Origin: Egaibacter sp046050465
GTDB taxonomy: Bacteria; Pseudomonadota; Gammaproteobacteria; Burkholderiales; Burkholderiaceae_C
Assembly: GCA_046050465.1 (NCBI GenBank)
Contig: JBJOPS010000009.1
Coordinates: 1 to 28,357, forward strand
DNA: 28,357 nucleotides
Direction of reading: 5' to 3'
Of this stretch, positions 5,843 through 15,059 are shown piece by piece. The position numbers and the translations under genes are program-made. The notes under the pieces were generated by a model, which did no database searches, had not been told where the DNA came from, and saw only the letters and a program-made list of their open reading frames with translations. Position 1 is the first letter of the stretch. Every line of letters begins with the position of its first letter.

Positions 5843-7315
5843 ATGAATGCACTCTTTCGCCCGCAGACTGCGCACATCCTGCCGGATTGCACGCGTGTCT
5901 TGTCCGACGTGACGCGGCAATGGGATGACGACATCATTCGCCAGATCACCGATTACATCGGCATTCCAGCCAAATCACCCGGCTTCGATGTGGATTGGGC
6001 GCAACACGGTTACATCGACACCGTGTTGCGAAATGCTGCAGCCTGGGTCGAGGCCCAGAAGGTTGAGGGCTTGAAGCTGGAAATTGTTCGTCTGCAAGAG
6101 CGCACGCCAGTACTGTTTTTTGAAATCCCCGCGACAAAGGCCGACAGCACGCAAACCGTGCTGATGTATGGCCACCTGGACAAACAGCCCGAATTCAACG
6201 GCTGGCGATCAGACCTGGGCCCTTGGACGCCCAAGTTTGAAGACGGCAAGCTCTATGGTCGTGGTGGTGCGGATGACGGCTACGCTGTGTATGCCAGCAT
6301 TGCGGCGGTTCAGGCGCTCAAAAGCCAGAATGTGCCGCACCCGCGCATTGTTGGCCTGATCGAAACCTGTGAGGAAAGCGGCTCTTATGACCTGCTACCC
6401 TACATCGACGCCCTGCGCACGCGCCTGGGTGATGTCGCGCTGGTTATTTGCCTGGATTCGGGCGCCGGCAATTACGACCAGCTGTGGCTGACCACCAGTT
6501 TGCGGGGCATGGCCAGCGGCACGTTGAAGGTGGAGGTACTGACCGAGGGCATCCACTCGGGTGACGCCAGCGGGCTGGTGCCATCGAGCTTTCGCATCAT
6601 GCGCCAGGTGCTGGACCGGCTGGAGGACAGCGCCACCGGGCGCCTGTTGCCCGCCAGCTTCCACTGCGAAGTGCCGGCTGAACGGCTGCAGCAGGCCCGC
6701 GCCACGGCCGCGATCCTGGGTGACGAGGTTCACAAACGGTTTCCCTGGGCGCACTACGACTGCGGCGGCTCCTCCGTGTTCACGCTGCCCACCACGAATG
6801 ATCCGGTTCAGGCACTGTTGAGCCGTACCTGGACGCCCACGTTGAGCGTCACCGGGGCTGAAGGCTTCCCCGCTCTCAAGGATGCTGGCAACGTGTTGCG
6901 ACCGTACACCGCATTCAAGCTGAGCCTGCGTTTGCCGCCGCTGATTGATGCAGCACAGGCCGTTCAGGAAATGAAACAACTGCTGGAGGACAACGCGCCC
7001 TACCAGGCCAAAGTCACGTTTGAAGGCGGCGGCAGTGCGACAGGATGGAATGCACCGGCCACGACGCCGTGGTTTGAGTCCGCGCTGCATGCGGCATCGA
7101 ATGCCCACTTTGGCGCGCCTTGCGGCTACATTGGCCAGGGCGGTACCATTCCCCTGATGAGCATGCTCTCTGCGGGCTTTCCCAAGGCACAGATGATGGT
7201 GTGCGGCGTGCTGGGCCCCAAGAGCAACGCGCATGGTCCCAACGAGTTTTTGCATGTGCCCTATGCCAAGAAACTCACTGCTGCCGTGGCCCATGTGATG
7301 GCCCAGATGCCCTGA
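5843..7315 (+). CDS. M20 family metallopeptidase (carnosinase/dipeptidase-like)
   Basis: A cytoplasmic two-zinc peptidase of 490 residues. Metal and catalytic residues are all present: His111 in YGHLDKQPEFNGW, Asp144 in GRGGADDGY, the general base Glu177 with Glu178 in ETCEESGSYD, and a late His in NAHGPNEFLHVPYAKK. Length and the YGHLDKQP motif place it with the CNDP-like dipeptidases rather than DapE or ArgE; the true substrate is unknown. A longer frame begins at TTG 5828. I chose ATG 5843 because it is the first ATG, but the ribosome site is weak for both. The alpha/beta hydrolase gene follows 18 bases later on the same strand. Confidence 0.88.
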   Translation: MNALFRPQTAHILPDCTRVLSDVTRQWDDDIIRQITDYIGIPAKSPGFDVDWAQHGYIDTVLRNAAAWVEAQKVEGLKLEIVRLQERTPVLFFEIPATKADSTQTVLMYGHLDKQPEFNGWRSDLGPWTPKFEDGKLYGRGGADDGYAVYASIAAVQALKSQNVPHPRIVGLIETCEESGSYDLLPYIDALRTRLGDVALVICLDSGAGNYDQLWLTTSLRGMASGTLKVEVLTEGIHSGDASGLVPSSFRIMRQVLDRLEDSATGRLLPASFHCEVPAERLQQARATAAILGDEVHKRFPWAHYDCGGSSVFTLPTTNDPVQALLSRTWTPTLSVTGAEGFPALKDAGNVLRPYTAFKLSLRLPPLIDAAQAVQEMKQLLEDNAPYQAKVTFEGGGSATGWNAPATTPWFESALHAASNAHFGAPCGYIGQGGTIPLMSMLSAGFPKAQMMVCGVLGPKSNAHGPNEFLHVPYAKKLTAAVAHVMAQMP

Positions 7316-7333
7316 TCAGTTACAGGATGCTTC

Positions 7334-8176
7334 ATGTCGACGGACTCAACCCTCTCAACCTTTGTTGCCCAGGATGGCGACAACATCGCGATTCAGGACT
7401 GGCCACTTGAAAAAGGCCGCAAACCGCGTGGTGTTGTCATCATTGTTCATGGGCTGGGGGAGCACGCCGGGCGTTATGAGCGTGTGGCCCAGAGATTGAA
7501 TGAGTGGGGGTTTGCTGTTCGTGGGCTGGACCAATATGGCCACGGCGAATCTGGCGGCGTGCGCGGCGGATTGCCCAGCAGCACGCGTTTGCTGGATGAT
7601 CTGGCCGATATTGTGGACAACACCTGGATACGTTTTGACAAGGACGTGCCGCTGATTTTGCTGGGCCACAGCATGGGCGGGCTGGTCGCCAGCCGGTTTG
7701 TGTCGCTGGGCATGCGCCCGGTGGACGGGCTGATCATGTCATCGCCCGCGCTAACCCCCGGTCTGAATAGTGTGCAGAAATTCATGATGGATGTGGTGCC
7801 GCGGTTTGCGCCCAATCTGCGGGTGGGCAACGGGCTGGATGCATCGCTCATTTCGCACGACCCGGCTGTTGTGGCTGCCTATAAGTCAGATCCGCTGGTG
7901 CATGACCGGGTTTCCGGACGGCTGGCCAAGTTCATTGTGGATGCCGGCCCACCCGTTCTGGCGGCAGCTGCGCAGTGGAAGGTGCCCACCTTGCTGATGT
8001 GGGCGGGTGAAGACAAACTGGTCAACCCCGCAGGAAGCCGCGCCTTTGCCACCATCGCGCCCAGGACAGTGGTGGACTCGCGCTGTTTTGAGTCGATGTA
8101 CCACGAGATTTTCAACGAGCTCAAACCGGAGCCCGTATTTGGCGAGCTCAAACGCTGGCTGGACAGCCGGTTTTAG
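7334..8176 (+). CDS. Alpha/beta hydrolase, monoacylglycerol lipase / lysophospholipase-like
   Basis: The 280-residue protein belongs to the serine hydrolase (Hydrolase_4) group. HGLGEHAGRY (39-48) forms the oxyanion-hole region, GHSMGG holds nucleophile Ser113, MWAGEDKLV gives the acid, and the His is in SMYHEIFNE near the end. These motifs and the length match bacterial monoacylglycerol lipases and PldB-type lysophospholipases. No signal peptide is seen, so it should be cytoplasmic. It follows the M20 peptidase by 18 bases. Its stop codon overlaps that of the convergent MFS gene (8173-8176), leaving no room for a separate terminator. Confidence 0.85.
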   Translation: MSTDSTLSTFVAQDGDNIAIQDWPLEKGRKPRGVVIIVHGLGEHAGRYERVAQRLNEWGFAVRGLDQYGHGESGGVRGGLPSSTRLLDDLADIVDNTWIRFDKDVPLILLGHSMGGLVASRFVSLGMRPVDGLIMSSPALTPGLNSVQKFMMDVVPRFAPNLRVGNGLDASLISHDPAVVAAYKSDPLVHDRVSGRLAKFIVDAGPPVLAAAAQWKVPTLLMWAGEDKLVNPAGSRAFATIAPRTVVDSRCFESMYHEIFNELKPEPVFGELKRWLDSRF

Positions 8177-9351
8177 GGTGCGGCTGCCTTCACGGGCCGG
8201 GCCTGGCGCAGCATCAGCCATACCAGCGCGGCACCAGTCAACGCCACGGGCACCAACGAGCCAATGTTCAACAGCGTCCATCCGCGCGTGGTCACCAACA
8301 CGCCCGATGCAAACGAGGTGATGGCCAGCGTGGCAAACATGAAAAAGTTCAAAGCGCCCTGAGCCCGGTCTTTCTCCGCCGGGGTATAGGTTTGCAAAGA
8401 CAGCGTGGTGCTGCCGGTGAACAGGAAATTCCACCCTACGCCCAGCAGAAACAGGGCAGCCAGAAACTGGTGCAAATCAACGCCTGACAACGCAATCGCG
8501 ATGCACAGCGCGTTGAGCACGACGCCTGCGCCCATGATGGGCAACGCACCAAAACGCTTGATCAGATGGCCGGTAAAAAACCCGGGTGCGAACATGCCAA
8601 TGACGTGCCACTCCAAAACCAGTGCCACGTCAGAAAACGGCAGTTTGCATTGCTGCATGGCAATAGGCGTGGCCGCCATCAGCAGGTTCATCACGCCGTA
8701 ACCCAATGAACCGGCAACAGCTGCCACGATGAATACCGGCTGACGCATGATTTCACCCAGGGGACGACCGCCGTCACCTTTTTTGAGCGGTGGCGGCGGT
8801 GGAAAGCTGACAAAACTCAGCACCACCATGGACACCAATGCGACGACGGCCAGTGCCAGATAGGCGCCCGCAAAAGGCGCATCCATCAGCGTGCGGGTTT
8901 GCGCCGCGAGGTTGGGCCCGAGCACGGCGCCAATCAGACCACCCGCCATCACCAGTGATACGGCCTTTTCTCGCCAGGCGGGCTCACTCAGCTCGGCAGC
9001 GGCAAACCGGTACAGCCCGGCATTGGCGTTGTAGTAACCCGCCACCACGGTGGCAAAACACAGTAGCCAGAAATCCTTGTGGATGGCCGCGTAAGCACAC
9101 AGCAGGGCAGACCCCAAGGCGACCAGCAGCCCCAGCTGGAAGGAGGCCTTGCGGCCAAAGCGATGCTGCGTTTTGGCGACCAGCCCGGTGGACAGGGCGC
9201 CCCCTACCACGTAACCCATGACCGGCAGTGTGGCCATCCAGCCCAGCGGTGCCAGACTCAGGCCCACCAATCCATTGATGGCGATGAAGGTGACGTTGTT
9301 GGTGAGGAAGAGGCCCTGGCAGATTGCCAGTAGCCACAGGCTGCGGTTCAT
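8173..9351 (-). CDS. MFS transporter
   Basis: The 392 residues have about twelve hydrophobic segments. The MFS loop 2-3 motif appears as GLVAKTQHRFGRKAS (about residues 57-71), and an RFGALPIMGAG-type element occurs in the second half. The substrate cannot be predicted; the architecture suggests a drug or metabolite exporter of the inner membrane. The start ATG (9351) overlaps the rsmE stop by 4 bases, so the two are translationally coupled, a link that says nothing clear about function. The 3' end overlaps the convergent hydrolase gene by 4 bases. Confidence 0.85.
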   Translation of the reverse strand: MNRSLWLLAICQGLFLTNNVTFIAINGLVGLSLAPLGWMATLPVMGYVVGGALSTGLVAKTQHRFGRKASFQLGLLVALGSALLCAYAAIHKDFWLLCFATVVAGYYNANAGLYRFAAAELSEPAWREKAVSLVMAGGLIGAVLGPNLAAQTRTLMDAPFAGAYLALAVVALVSMVVLSFVSFPPPPPLKKGDGGRPLGEIMRQPVFIVAAVAGSLGYGVMNLLMAATPIAMQQCKLPFSDVALVLEWHVIGMFAPGFFTGHLIKRFGALPIMGAGVVLNALCIAIALSGVDLHQFLAALFLLGVGWNFLFTGSTTLSLQTYTPAEKDRAQGALNFFMFATLAITSFASGVLVTTRGWTLLNIGSLVPVALTGAALVWLMLRQARPVKAAAP

Positions 9352-10079
9352 GCCATCAGTGTAAGCGCTGCCAGTGCGGCAGTTTCGGCCCGAAGCACCC
9401 GTTCGCCTAGCGAGACAGGTGCGAAGCCTGCAGCAACCGCAAGCGCCTCCTCTGCGGAGCCCAGCCCGCCTTCAGGGCCGGACAGGAAAGTCAGTCCGCA
9501 GTCGGAACCCAGGCTGTCTGCGTTAGCCATGCGCTCACGCAGCGGCTGCGTTCCCTCCCGCAACGACAGCAGGTACTTCGTTTGCGCAAGTGCTTCCCCG
9601 GTGGTTTTGATCCAGGTAGAGAGGTTTGTGACCGGGTGAATCAGAGGTACCCGGTTGCGGCCACATTGTTCGCAGGCAGCTACTGCTACGCTTTGCCAGT
9701 GGGCGGCCTTTTTGGCCGCGCGGTCGCCGTCCAGCCGCAGCACGGTGCGCTCGGTCATCAGGGGCTGGATGCTGGCCACGCCCAGTTCGGTGGCTTTTTC
9801 AACCAGCCAGTCCATGCGGTCGTTGGCAGGCATGCCGATGGCCAGATGGATGGCGCGCCGGGCTTCGCGCTCGACAGGGGTGTGGACGCCGATATGCACG
9901 CCTACATCACTGCGGCCCATGCGCTCGACGGTGGCTTCAAATTCGCCGCCTTCGCCATTGAACAGGGTGAGCGTGTCGCCCGGCTGCAGGCGCAGCACTT
10001 GCACGTGGCGCGCCGCGCCGGCGGGCAGGTCAAGCTGCAGGCCGGTGGCGAGTGGGGTAGAGCAGTAGAAACGGGGCAT
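9348..10079 (-). CDS. rsmE: 16S rRNA (uracil1498-N3)-methyltransferase RsmE
   Basis: RsmE methylates U1498 of 16S rRNA in the 30S subunit with SAM. The 243-residue protein has the N-terminal PUA-like part (MPRFYCSTPL, HVQVLRLQPGDTLTLFNGEG) and a C-terminal SPOUT knot. The knot motifs are LSGPEGGLGSAEEALA and SLGERVLRAETAALAAL, the family's SAM-binding loops. Length is normal. The gene is first in a two-gene minus-strand unit with the MFS transporter. The 66-base gap upstream, toward amgK, is almost entirely a family B repeat. Confidence 0.93.
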   Translation of the reverse strand: MPRFYCSTPLATGLQLDLPAGAARHVQVLRLQPGDTLTLFNGEGGEFEATVERMGRSDVGVHIGVHTPVEREARRAIHLAIGMPANDRMDWLVEKATELGVASIQPLMTERTVLRLDGDRAAKKAAHWQSVAVAACEQCGRNRVPLIHPVTNLSTWIKTTGEALAQTKYLLSLREGTQPLRERMANADSLGSDCGLTFLSGPEGGLGSAEEALAVAAGFAPVSLGERVLRAETAALAALTLMA

Positions 10080-10084
10080 GGCAA

Positions 10085-10142
10085 GCGCTATAAAAATAGT
10101 AGCTACTTACGCATAATACACGAGGGCCAAGGCCATATTTGG
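10085..10142 (+). repeat. Family B interspersed repeat between rsmE and amgK
   Basis: Blocks are GCGCTATAAAAATAGTAGCT, ACTTACGCATAATACACG and AGGGCCAAGGCCATATTTGG. It fills the gap between the rsmE start and the amgK stop. This is the clearest intergenic copy and serves as the reference for the copies found inside genes. Confidence 0.75.
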
Positions 10143-10145
10143 CAC

Positions 10146-11240
10146 TTAAATTCGACCAAAAGCGTAGCCACTGACGGCTTGTGTGCCTTCCACCTGATCA
10201 ATCAGTCGCAGCAAAGGTGTGAGTTCGCGGTAACGACCTGTCGTCGTGCGGATGTAGTTGATGAAGCGCGGTGCATCGGCCAGGTACTGTGGCTTGCCGT
10301 CGCGCAGGGTCAGGCGGGCAAAGATACCGGCCACTTTCAGGTGGCGCTGCAGGCCCATCCACTCCACACCCCGGTAAAAAGCCCCGAAGTCGTCGCCCAC
10401 GGGCAAACCGGCCTTGCGGGCTTTTTCCCAATAACGGATGGTGATGTCCAGCACGAAGTCCTCTTCCCAGCTCAGAAAGGCGTCGCGCATCAGGCTGGCG
10501 ATATCGTAGGTGACGGGGCCGTAAACCGCGTCCTGAAAGTCCAGCACGCCAAGCGGCGCCTTGCCCGGCGAGATCATCAGGTTTCTCGGCATGAAATCGC
10601 GATGCACATACACGGCAGGCCAGGCCTGGCATTGCTCGATGATCACCTTGAAGGTGCCGTCAAGCGTGCGGCGCATGGGCTCGTCAATCGCCACGCTGCG
10701 GTGCCGGGTCAAATACCACTCGGGGAACAGCTCCAGCTCGCGGCGCATCAGCGCTTCGTTGTAGGGTGGCAGCACATCGGGTCGAGACGCTAGTTGCCAG
10801 GCGATCAAGGCGTCCAGCGCCTGCAAGTAGAGCCCGTGGTTGGCCGCAGGGTTTTCACGGTTGATGACCTGCATCATGGTTTGCTGGCCCAGGTCACTGA
10901 GCAGCATGAAGCCCTGCGAGGGTTCCCACGCCAGCACCTGTGGCACGTTCAGCCCCGCCGCCATCATCAGGGAGGCAACTTTCGCAAAAGGAGCGCAATC
11001 CTCCTTGTCGGGGGGGGCGTCCATGATGATGCAGCTCTCGTTGCCCTGATTTACCCGGAAATAGCGGCGAAAGCTGGCGTCCGCCGATGCCAGGCGCAGC
11101 GTTGCTGGCGCAAGATGATGTGCGGGTGCGACCACCGAAAACCAGCCATGGAAGGCGGCTCCCCGCTGCGGGCTGGACCACAGGATGGTGTCCGGGGTGC
11201 CGGGGTTGATCGCGGGGGATGGGGCAGTGTGCAGGCTCAT
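10146..11240 (-). CDS. amgK: Anomeric MurNAc/GlcNAc kinase AmgK-like (APH fold)
   Basis: A 364-residue protein of the aminoglycoside phosphotransferase fold. The catalytic loop is VHRDFMPRNLM (about 212-222, Asp215) and the metal-binding motif is VLDFQDAVYGP (Asp234). AmgK phosphorylates MurNAc at the anomeric position in the cell-wall recycling route that bypasses MurQ. In Pseudomonas amgK lies beside murU and divergent from lptD. Here the lptD neighbourhood is kept, and a murU-like gene stands 13 kb away (24413-25222). I therefore favour AmgK over an antibiotic kinase, by inference from context and length. No Shine-Dalgarno precedes ATG 11240, so a leaderless transcript or another start is possible. 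Confidence 0.82.
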   Translation of the reverse strand: MSLHTAPSPAINPGTPDTILWSSPQRGAAFHGWFSVVAPAHHLAPATLRLASADASFRRYFRVNQGNESCIIMDAPPDKEDCAPFAKVASLMMAAGLNVPQVLAWEPSQGFMLLSDLGQQTMMQVINRENPAANHGLYLQALDALIAWQLASRPDVLPPYNEALMRRELELFPEWYLTRHRSVAIDEPMRRTLDGTFKVIIEQCQAWPAVYVHRDFMPRNLMISPGKAPLGVLDFQDAVYGPVTYDIASLMRDAFLSWEEDFVLDITIRYWEKARKAGLPVGDDFGAFYRGVEWMGLQRHLKVAGIFARLTLRDGKPQYLADAPRFINYIRTTTGRYRELTPLLRLIDQVEGTQAVSGYAFGRI

Positions 11241-13674
11241 GGATAATCCATTTTACAAACCCGTCTGCCCTGACCTACTTCCCAGTCTGATGTGTCCTTT
11301 GCCCTCCCCTGTGAATCGGAAAATGCCCTGCTTATGCAGAGGCACTATGGTGCTGACGCCCATCGCTTTTGTGACTTGCGGTTTAGTGGGCAGTGCATGC
11401 GCCCAGACGCTGGAAGCACCGGGCATACGACTTCAAGAAAGTCCGGGGTTGCAGGATCGACAGGGGGCAGTCACGAATGAGCCTTTGCCAACCTTTCTGA
11501 AGGGTGATCGCACGTTTGGACGCACTGATCTGGAAACCGTAGTGGAGGGCAATGCGGAACTTCGTCGGGGCGATACGGTTATTCGTGCTGACCGCATGGA
11601 GTATTTTCAGCCTGACGACCTGGCGCATGCACGGGGCAATGTTTACATCAATAAGGCAGGCAACGTATATCGAGGCCCGTTGCTGGAGCTCAAGGTAGAG
11701 TTATTTGAAGGATTTTTTACGCAGCCCAGCTACCGGTTTCTGAAAAACGGCGCTCACGGAGAGGCGCACCGCGTTGACTTTCTCGGTGATCAGCATGTTG
11801 CCATCAAGAATGCCACCTTCACAACCTGTGAGCGCATGCCAGGGCCGAACTGGATGCCCGACTGGATCTTGCGTGCGGCGAGTATCGACCTTGATAACCA
11901 GGAGGATGTTGGACTGGCCAAAGGAGCGGTACTCAGCTTCAAGGGCGTGCCCATCCTTCCAATACCTATTTTGAGCTTTCCATTGAGTGGCAAGCGCAAG
12001 TCCGGTGTGTTGCCACCTACTTTGGGCCTGGATAATGTGAACGGGGCTGAGGTTACGCTGCCTTATTACTGGAATATTGCTCCCAACCGCGATGCGACAC
12101 TGCTGCCCACCGTTATGACTAAACGGGGGCTTAACATGGGCAGCGAATTTCGTTATCTGGAGTCGGACTATTCGGGCCAGATCAGACTCGATTTGATGCC
12201 TGATGACAGGTTGCGCCAACGAACCCGATGGGGGTATTCTTATGGTCATCAAGCGCACTTGACAGGATCGATGGCTCCGGGGGGCGGGCTAAGCCTGGGC
12301 CTTAACCTGAATCGTGTGAGTGACAACAACTACTGGAGGGACTTTACCCGCGTATCGTCCTTGCTCACGCAGCGGCTTCTCGCCAACGATTTGACCACGA
12401 GCTGGTCAAATGGCGGAACTTCCAACAGCGTGCGTATCTTGAAATGGCAGACCTTGCAAGACACGGCATCACCCATCACGCCGCCTTATGACCGGCTGCC
12501 TCAGGTTGCCTCGCAGTACCGGCATACAGGTGCCAACGGGTTGGATTTTTCATTTAATGCAGACTACACCCGGTTTCGGGCCGACAGTGGGCTGACCGGT
12601 CAGCCAAACGCACAGCGAACGTTTATGCTGGGCCAAGCCCGTCGGCCATGGCAAACACCCTTCGGCTTTCTCACGCCCAAGTTGCAATTGCATGCCACAA
12701 ATTACCAGTTCGATGCGCCACTGGTCAATGGCGCCATGTCGGCCAGCCGCATTGTTCCCACCTTCAGTCTGGATAGCGGGCTGGTATTTGAGCGTGATGC
12801 CAGTTACTTTGGTCGTGCGCTGCGCCAGACGCTGGAGCCAAGGGCTTTTTACGTATACACACCGTTTCGCGATCAGTCCCATCTCCCCATTTACGATTCG
12901 GGAGCGACCGACTTCAACTTTGCGAACATCTATACAGAGAATGCCTTTGTCGGCAATGACCGCATTTCCGATAACAACCTGCTGACATTGGGTTTGACCT
13001 CGCGTTTGCTGGACCCCGACACGGGTGCCGAAGCGGCCCGTTTTGGTGTTGCCCAGCGACTGCGGTTCAAGAACCAGAATGTGACGCTCCCTGGCGGCAC
13101 GCCGGTGGCCGACCGCATCAGCGATATTCTGCTGGGTGCGTCGCTCAATTGGGATCCCAAATGGACGTTTGACACAACAGTCCAGTTCAATCCCAAAACC
13201 CGACGCTCCGAGCGTTCAACCATCGGGGCACGTTACAGCCCAGGCAACTACCGTGTGATCAGCGCGGCATACCGGTTCCAGAAAGACCTGAGTGAGCAAC
13301 TCGACATTGGCTGGCAATGGCCCATCAATGACCTTTGGGGCGACAAGGGGCAAGACCTCGGACCCGGGCAGGGCCAGGGCGGTGGCCGCTGGTACAGTGT
13401 GGGGCGGTTGAACTTCAGCATGAAAGACGGCAAGCTGGTCGACTCGATCGTGGGCCTTGAGTACGATGCCTGTTGCTGGCTGGGCCGGGTCGTGCTGGAG
13501 CGCTTGCAGACGGGCACGACGTCGGCTACGCAGCGGATCATGTTCCAGCTGGAGTTTGTCGGGTTCTCCCGGCTGGGGGCCAATCCGCTGAAAACCCTCA
13601 AGGAAAATATTCCGCGTTACCAGTATCTGCGTGAGCAAATCAACTCACCCAGCCGCTTCAGCAATTACGATTAG
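11239..13674 (+). CDS. lptD: LPS-assembly protein LptD
   Basis: LptD is the outer-membrane barrel that, with LptE, inserts LPS into the outer leaflet. After a signal sequence (hydrophobic VLTPIAFVTCGLVGSACA) comes the LptA-like OstA domain (TVVEGNAELRRGDTVIRADR) and then the long C-terminal barrel. The tandem cysteines in YDACCWLG and the single Cys in FTTCERMPG match part of the E. coli disulfide set. No cysteine stands near the mature N terminus, so one of the two usual bonds may be absent. The start is uncertain. ATG 11239 gives 811 residues but overlaps the divergent amgK ATG within CATG. ATG 11347 has an AGAGG 4 bases upstream but a poorly charged signal peptide. GTG 11311 or ATG 11323 would give a better signal (NRK). 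Confidence 0.93.
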   Translation: MDNPFYKPVCPDLLPSLMCPLPSPVNRKMPCLCRGTMVLTPIAFVTCGLVGSACAQTLEAPGIRLQESPGLQDRQGAVTNEPLPTFLKGDRTFGRTDLETVVEGNAELRRGDTVIRADRMEYFQPDDLAHARGNVYINKAGNVYRGPLLELKVELFEGFFTQPSYRFLKNGAHGEAHRVDFLGDQHVAIKNATFTTCERMPGPNWMPDWILRAASIDLDNQEDVGLAKGAVLSFKGVPILPIPILSFPLSGKRKSGVLPPTLGLDNVNGAEVTLPYYWNIAPNRDATLLPTVMTKRGLNMGSEFRYLESDYSGQIRLDLMPDDRLRQRTRWGYSYGHQAHLTGSMAPGGGLSLGLNLNRVSDNNYWRDFTRVSSLLTQRLLANDLTTSWSNGGTSNSVRILKWQTLQDTASPITPPYDRLPQVASQYRHTGANGLDFSFNADYTRFRADSGLTGQPNAQRTFMLGQARRPWQTPFGFLTPKLQLHATNYQFDAPLVNGAMSASRIVPTFSLDSGLVFERDASYFGRALRQTLEPRAFYVYTPFRDQSHLPIYDSGATDFNFANIYTENAFVGNDRISDNNLLTLGLTSRLLDPDTGAEAARFGVAQRLRFKNQNVTLPGGTPVADRISDILLGASLNWDPKWTFDTTVQFNPKTRRSERSTIGARYSPGNYRVISAAYRFQKDLSEQLDIGWQWPINDLWGDKGQDLGPGQGQGGGRWYSVGRLNFSMKDGKLVDSIVGLEYDACCWLGRVVLERLQTGTTSATQRIMFQLEFVGFSRLGANPLKTLKENIPRYQYLREQINSPSRFSNYD

Positions 13675-13679
13675 GCAAT

Positions 13680-15059
13680 ATGAATCACCGCATCCTGGTT
13701 CTCACTCTGGCTGGCTTTGCTGCATTGGGGGCTGCGCCTGCCCAGGCCCAGAGCCTGCGGCTGCCCGCGGCCGGCGCATCCGCTGTTGTCAAGCCCGTGG
13801 TACCTGTTGTGAGTGGTGGCCAGCAAGCTGCGGATTTCATCGTGGCCGTGGTGAACTCCCAGCCTGTGACCAATAACGATGTGCGCGCGGAAGCCCGCCG
13901 CATGGCCCAGCAGCTGGCGCAGCAGCAAAATGCACCCAAACCAACAGCGGCCGAGTTGACCAGTGAGGCGCTGGAACGCCTGATCCGCAAAAAGGCCATT
14001 TTGCAGTTTGCCGCGGAGTCCGGCATTCGTGTGTCGGAGGCTGATGTGGACCAGGCCGAACAGTCCGTCGCGCGCCAGAACAAGCTTGAAGTGGCTGACA
14101 TGCATAAGCGCCTGGCTGCTGACGGTATCACCGTCAACCAGTTTCGCAAGCAGTTGCGTGAGCAACTCACCCTGACCCGGGCACGCGAGCGCGAAGTAGA
14201 CGCCAAACTGCGCGTCTCTGACACGGAAGTGGACCAATACATCCAGAGCCAGAAAAGCGGTGCCAACCCCGCAGATCAGGAGATCAACCTGGCGCAGATT
14301 CTGATCGCGGTTCCCGAAGCTGCCACGGCAGATCAGGTCAAATCGTTGCAGGAAAAAGCAGCGCGTGCTCTGGAGCGGGCCCGTGCCGGAGAAGACTTCA
14401 CAGCGCTGGTAAAAGAGTTGTCCAATGCTTCGGACAAGGCCAATGGCGGCCAGCTTGGCTTGCGCAGTGCCAACCGATACCCCCAGCTGTTTGTTGACGC
14501 CACGCAAACCCTGGGCACCGGTGAGGTGGCTACGGGTCTGGTGCGTTCTGGCGCAGGTTTTCACGTCCTCAAGGTGATCGAGAAACGGGCTGCCGGGCTG
14601 CCAGCCATGACAGTTGTCCAGAGCCGGGCCAGACACATTTTGCTGCGAACCAGCCCGCAACTGACGGAAGCTGCGGTACACACCAAACTGGAAGACTTCA
14701 GAAAACGCGTAGCGGCTGGCCAGGTTGACTTTGCGGTATTAGCCCGGGAAAACTCGCAGGACGGCAGCGCCGCGCAGGGCGGCGATCTGGGTTGGGCAAA
14801 TCCTGGGCAGTTTGTGCCCGAGTTTGAAGAAGCCATGAACGCACTGGCGCCCGGTCAAATCAGCCCACCCGTGACATCCCGTTTTGGGGTGCACATTATC
14901 CAGCTCACCGAGCGTCGTAAAGTGGCCTTGAGCCCGCGCGAAGAACGGGAAGCTGTGCGGGAAATGTTGCGCGAGTCCAAACTGGAAGAGGCTTATGCAA
15001 CCTGGGAGCATGATATCCGCGCGCGCGCCTATGTTGACATGCGTGAGCCACCCCAATAG
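13680..15059 (+). CDS. surA: Periplasmic chaperone and peptidyl-prolyl isomerase SurA
   Basis: SurA escorts outer-membrane proteins, including LptD, through the periplasm. The 459 residues comprise a signal peptide (MNHRILVLTLAGFAALGAAPAQAQ), a SurA N-terminal domain (DFIVAVVNSQPVTNNDVRAEA onward), a first parvulin domain (about 200-305) and a second (about 315-420, with RARHILLRT and GGDLGWANPGQFVPEFEEAM). A terminal helix follows. The gene starts 5 bases after the lptD stop and its TAG stop overlaps the rsmA GTG start, forming the conserved lptD-surA-rsmA operon. Confidence 0.95.
   Translation: MNHRILVLTLAGFAALGAAPAQAQSLRLPAAGASAVVKPVVPVVSGGQQAADFIVAVVNSQPVTNNDVRAEARRMAQQLAQQQNAPKPTAAELTSEALERLIRKKAILQFAAESGIRVSEADVDQAEQSVARQNKLEVADMHKRLAADGITVNQFRKQLREQLTLTRAREREVDAKLRVSDTEVDQYIQSQKSGANPADQEINLAQILIAVPEAATADQVKSLQEKAARALERARAGEDFTALVKELSNASDKANGGQLGLRSANRYPQLFVDATQTLGTGEVATGLVRSGAGFHVLKVIEKRAAGLPAMTVVQSRARHILLRTSPQLTEAAVHTKLEDFRKRVAAGQVDFAVLARENSQDGSAAQGGDLGWANPGQFVPEFEEAMNALAPGQISPPVTSRFGVHIIQLTERRKVALSPREEREAVREMLRESKLEEAYATWEHDIRARAYVDMREPPQ

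Noticed and set aside
6395..7294. Minus-strand open frame of 299 codons opposite the M20 peptidase
   Set aside because: Shadow of the conserved M20 gene, whose catalytic motifs are in the plus frame.
9582..10793. Plus-strand open frame of 403 codons across rsmE and amgK
   Set aside because: It is antisense to two well-supported genes and crosses the intergenic repeat; no protein-like features.
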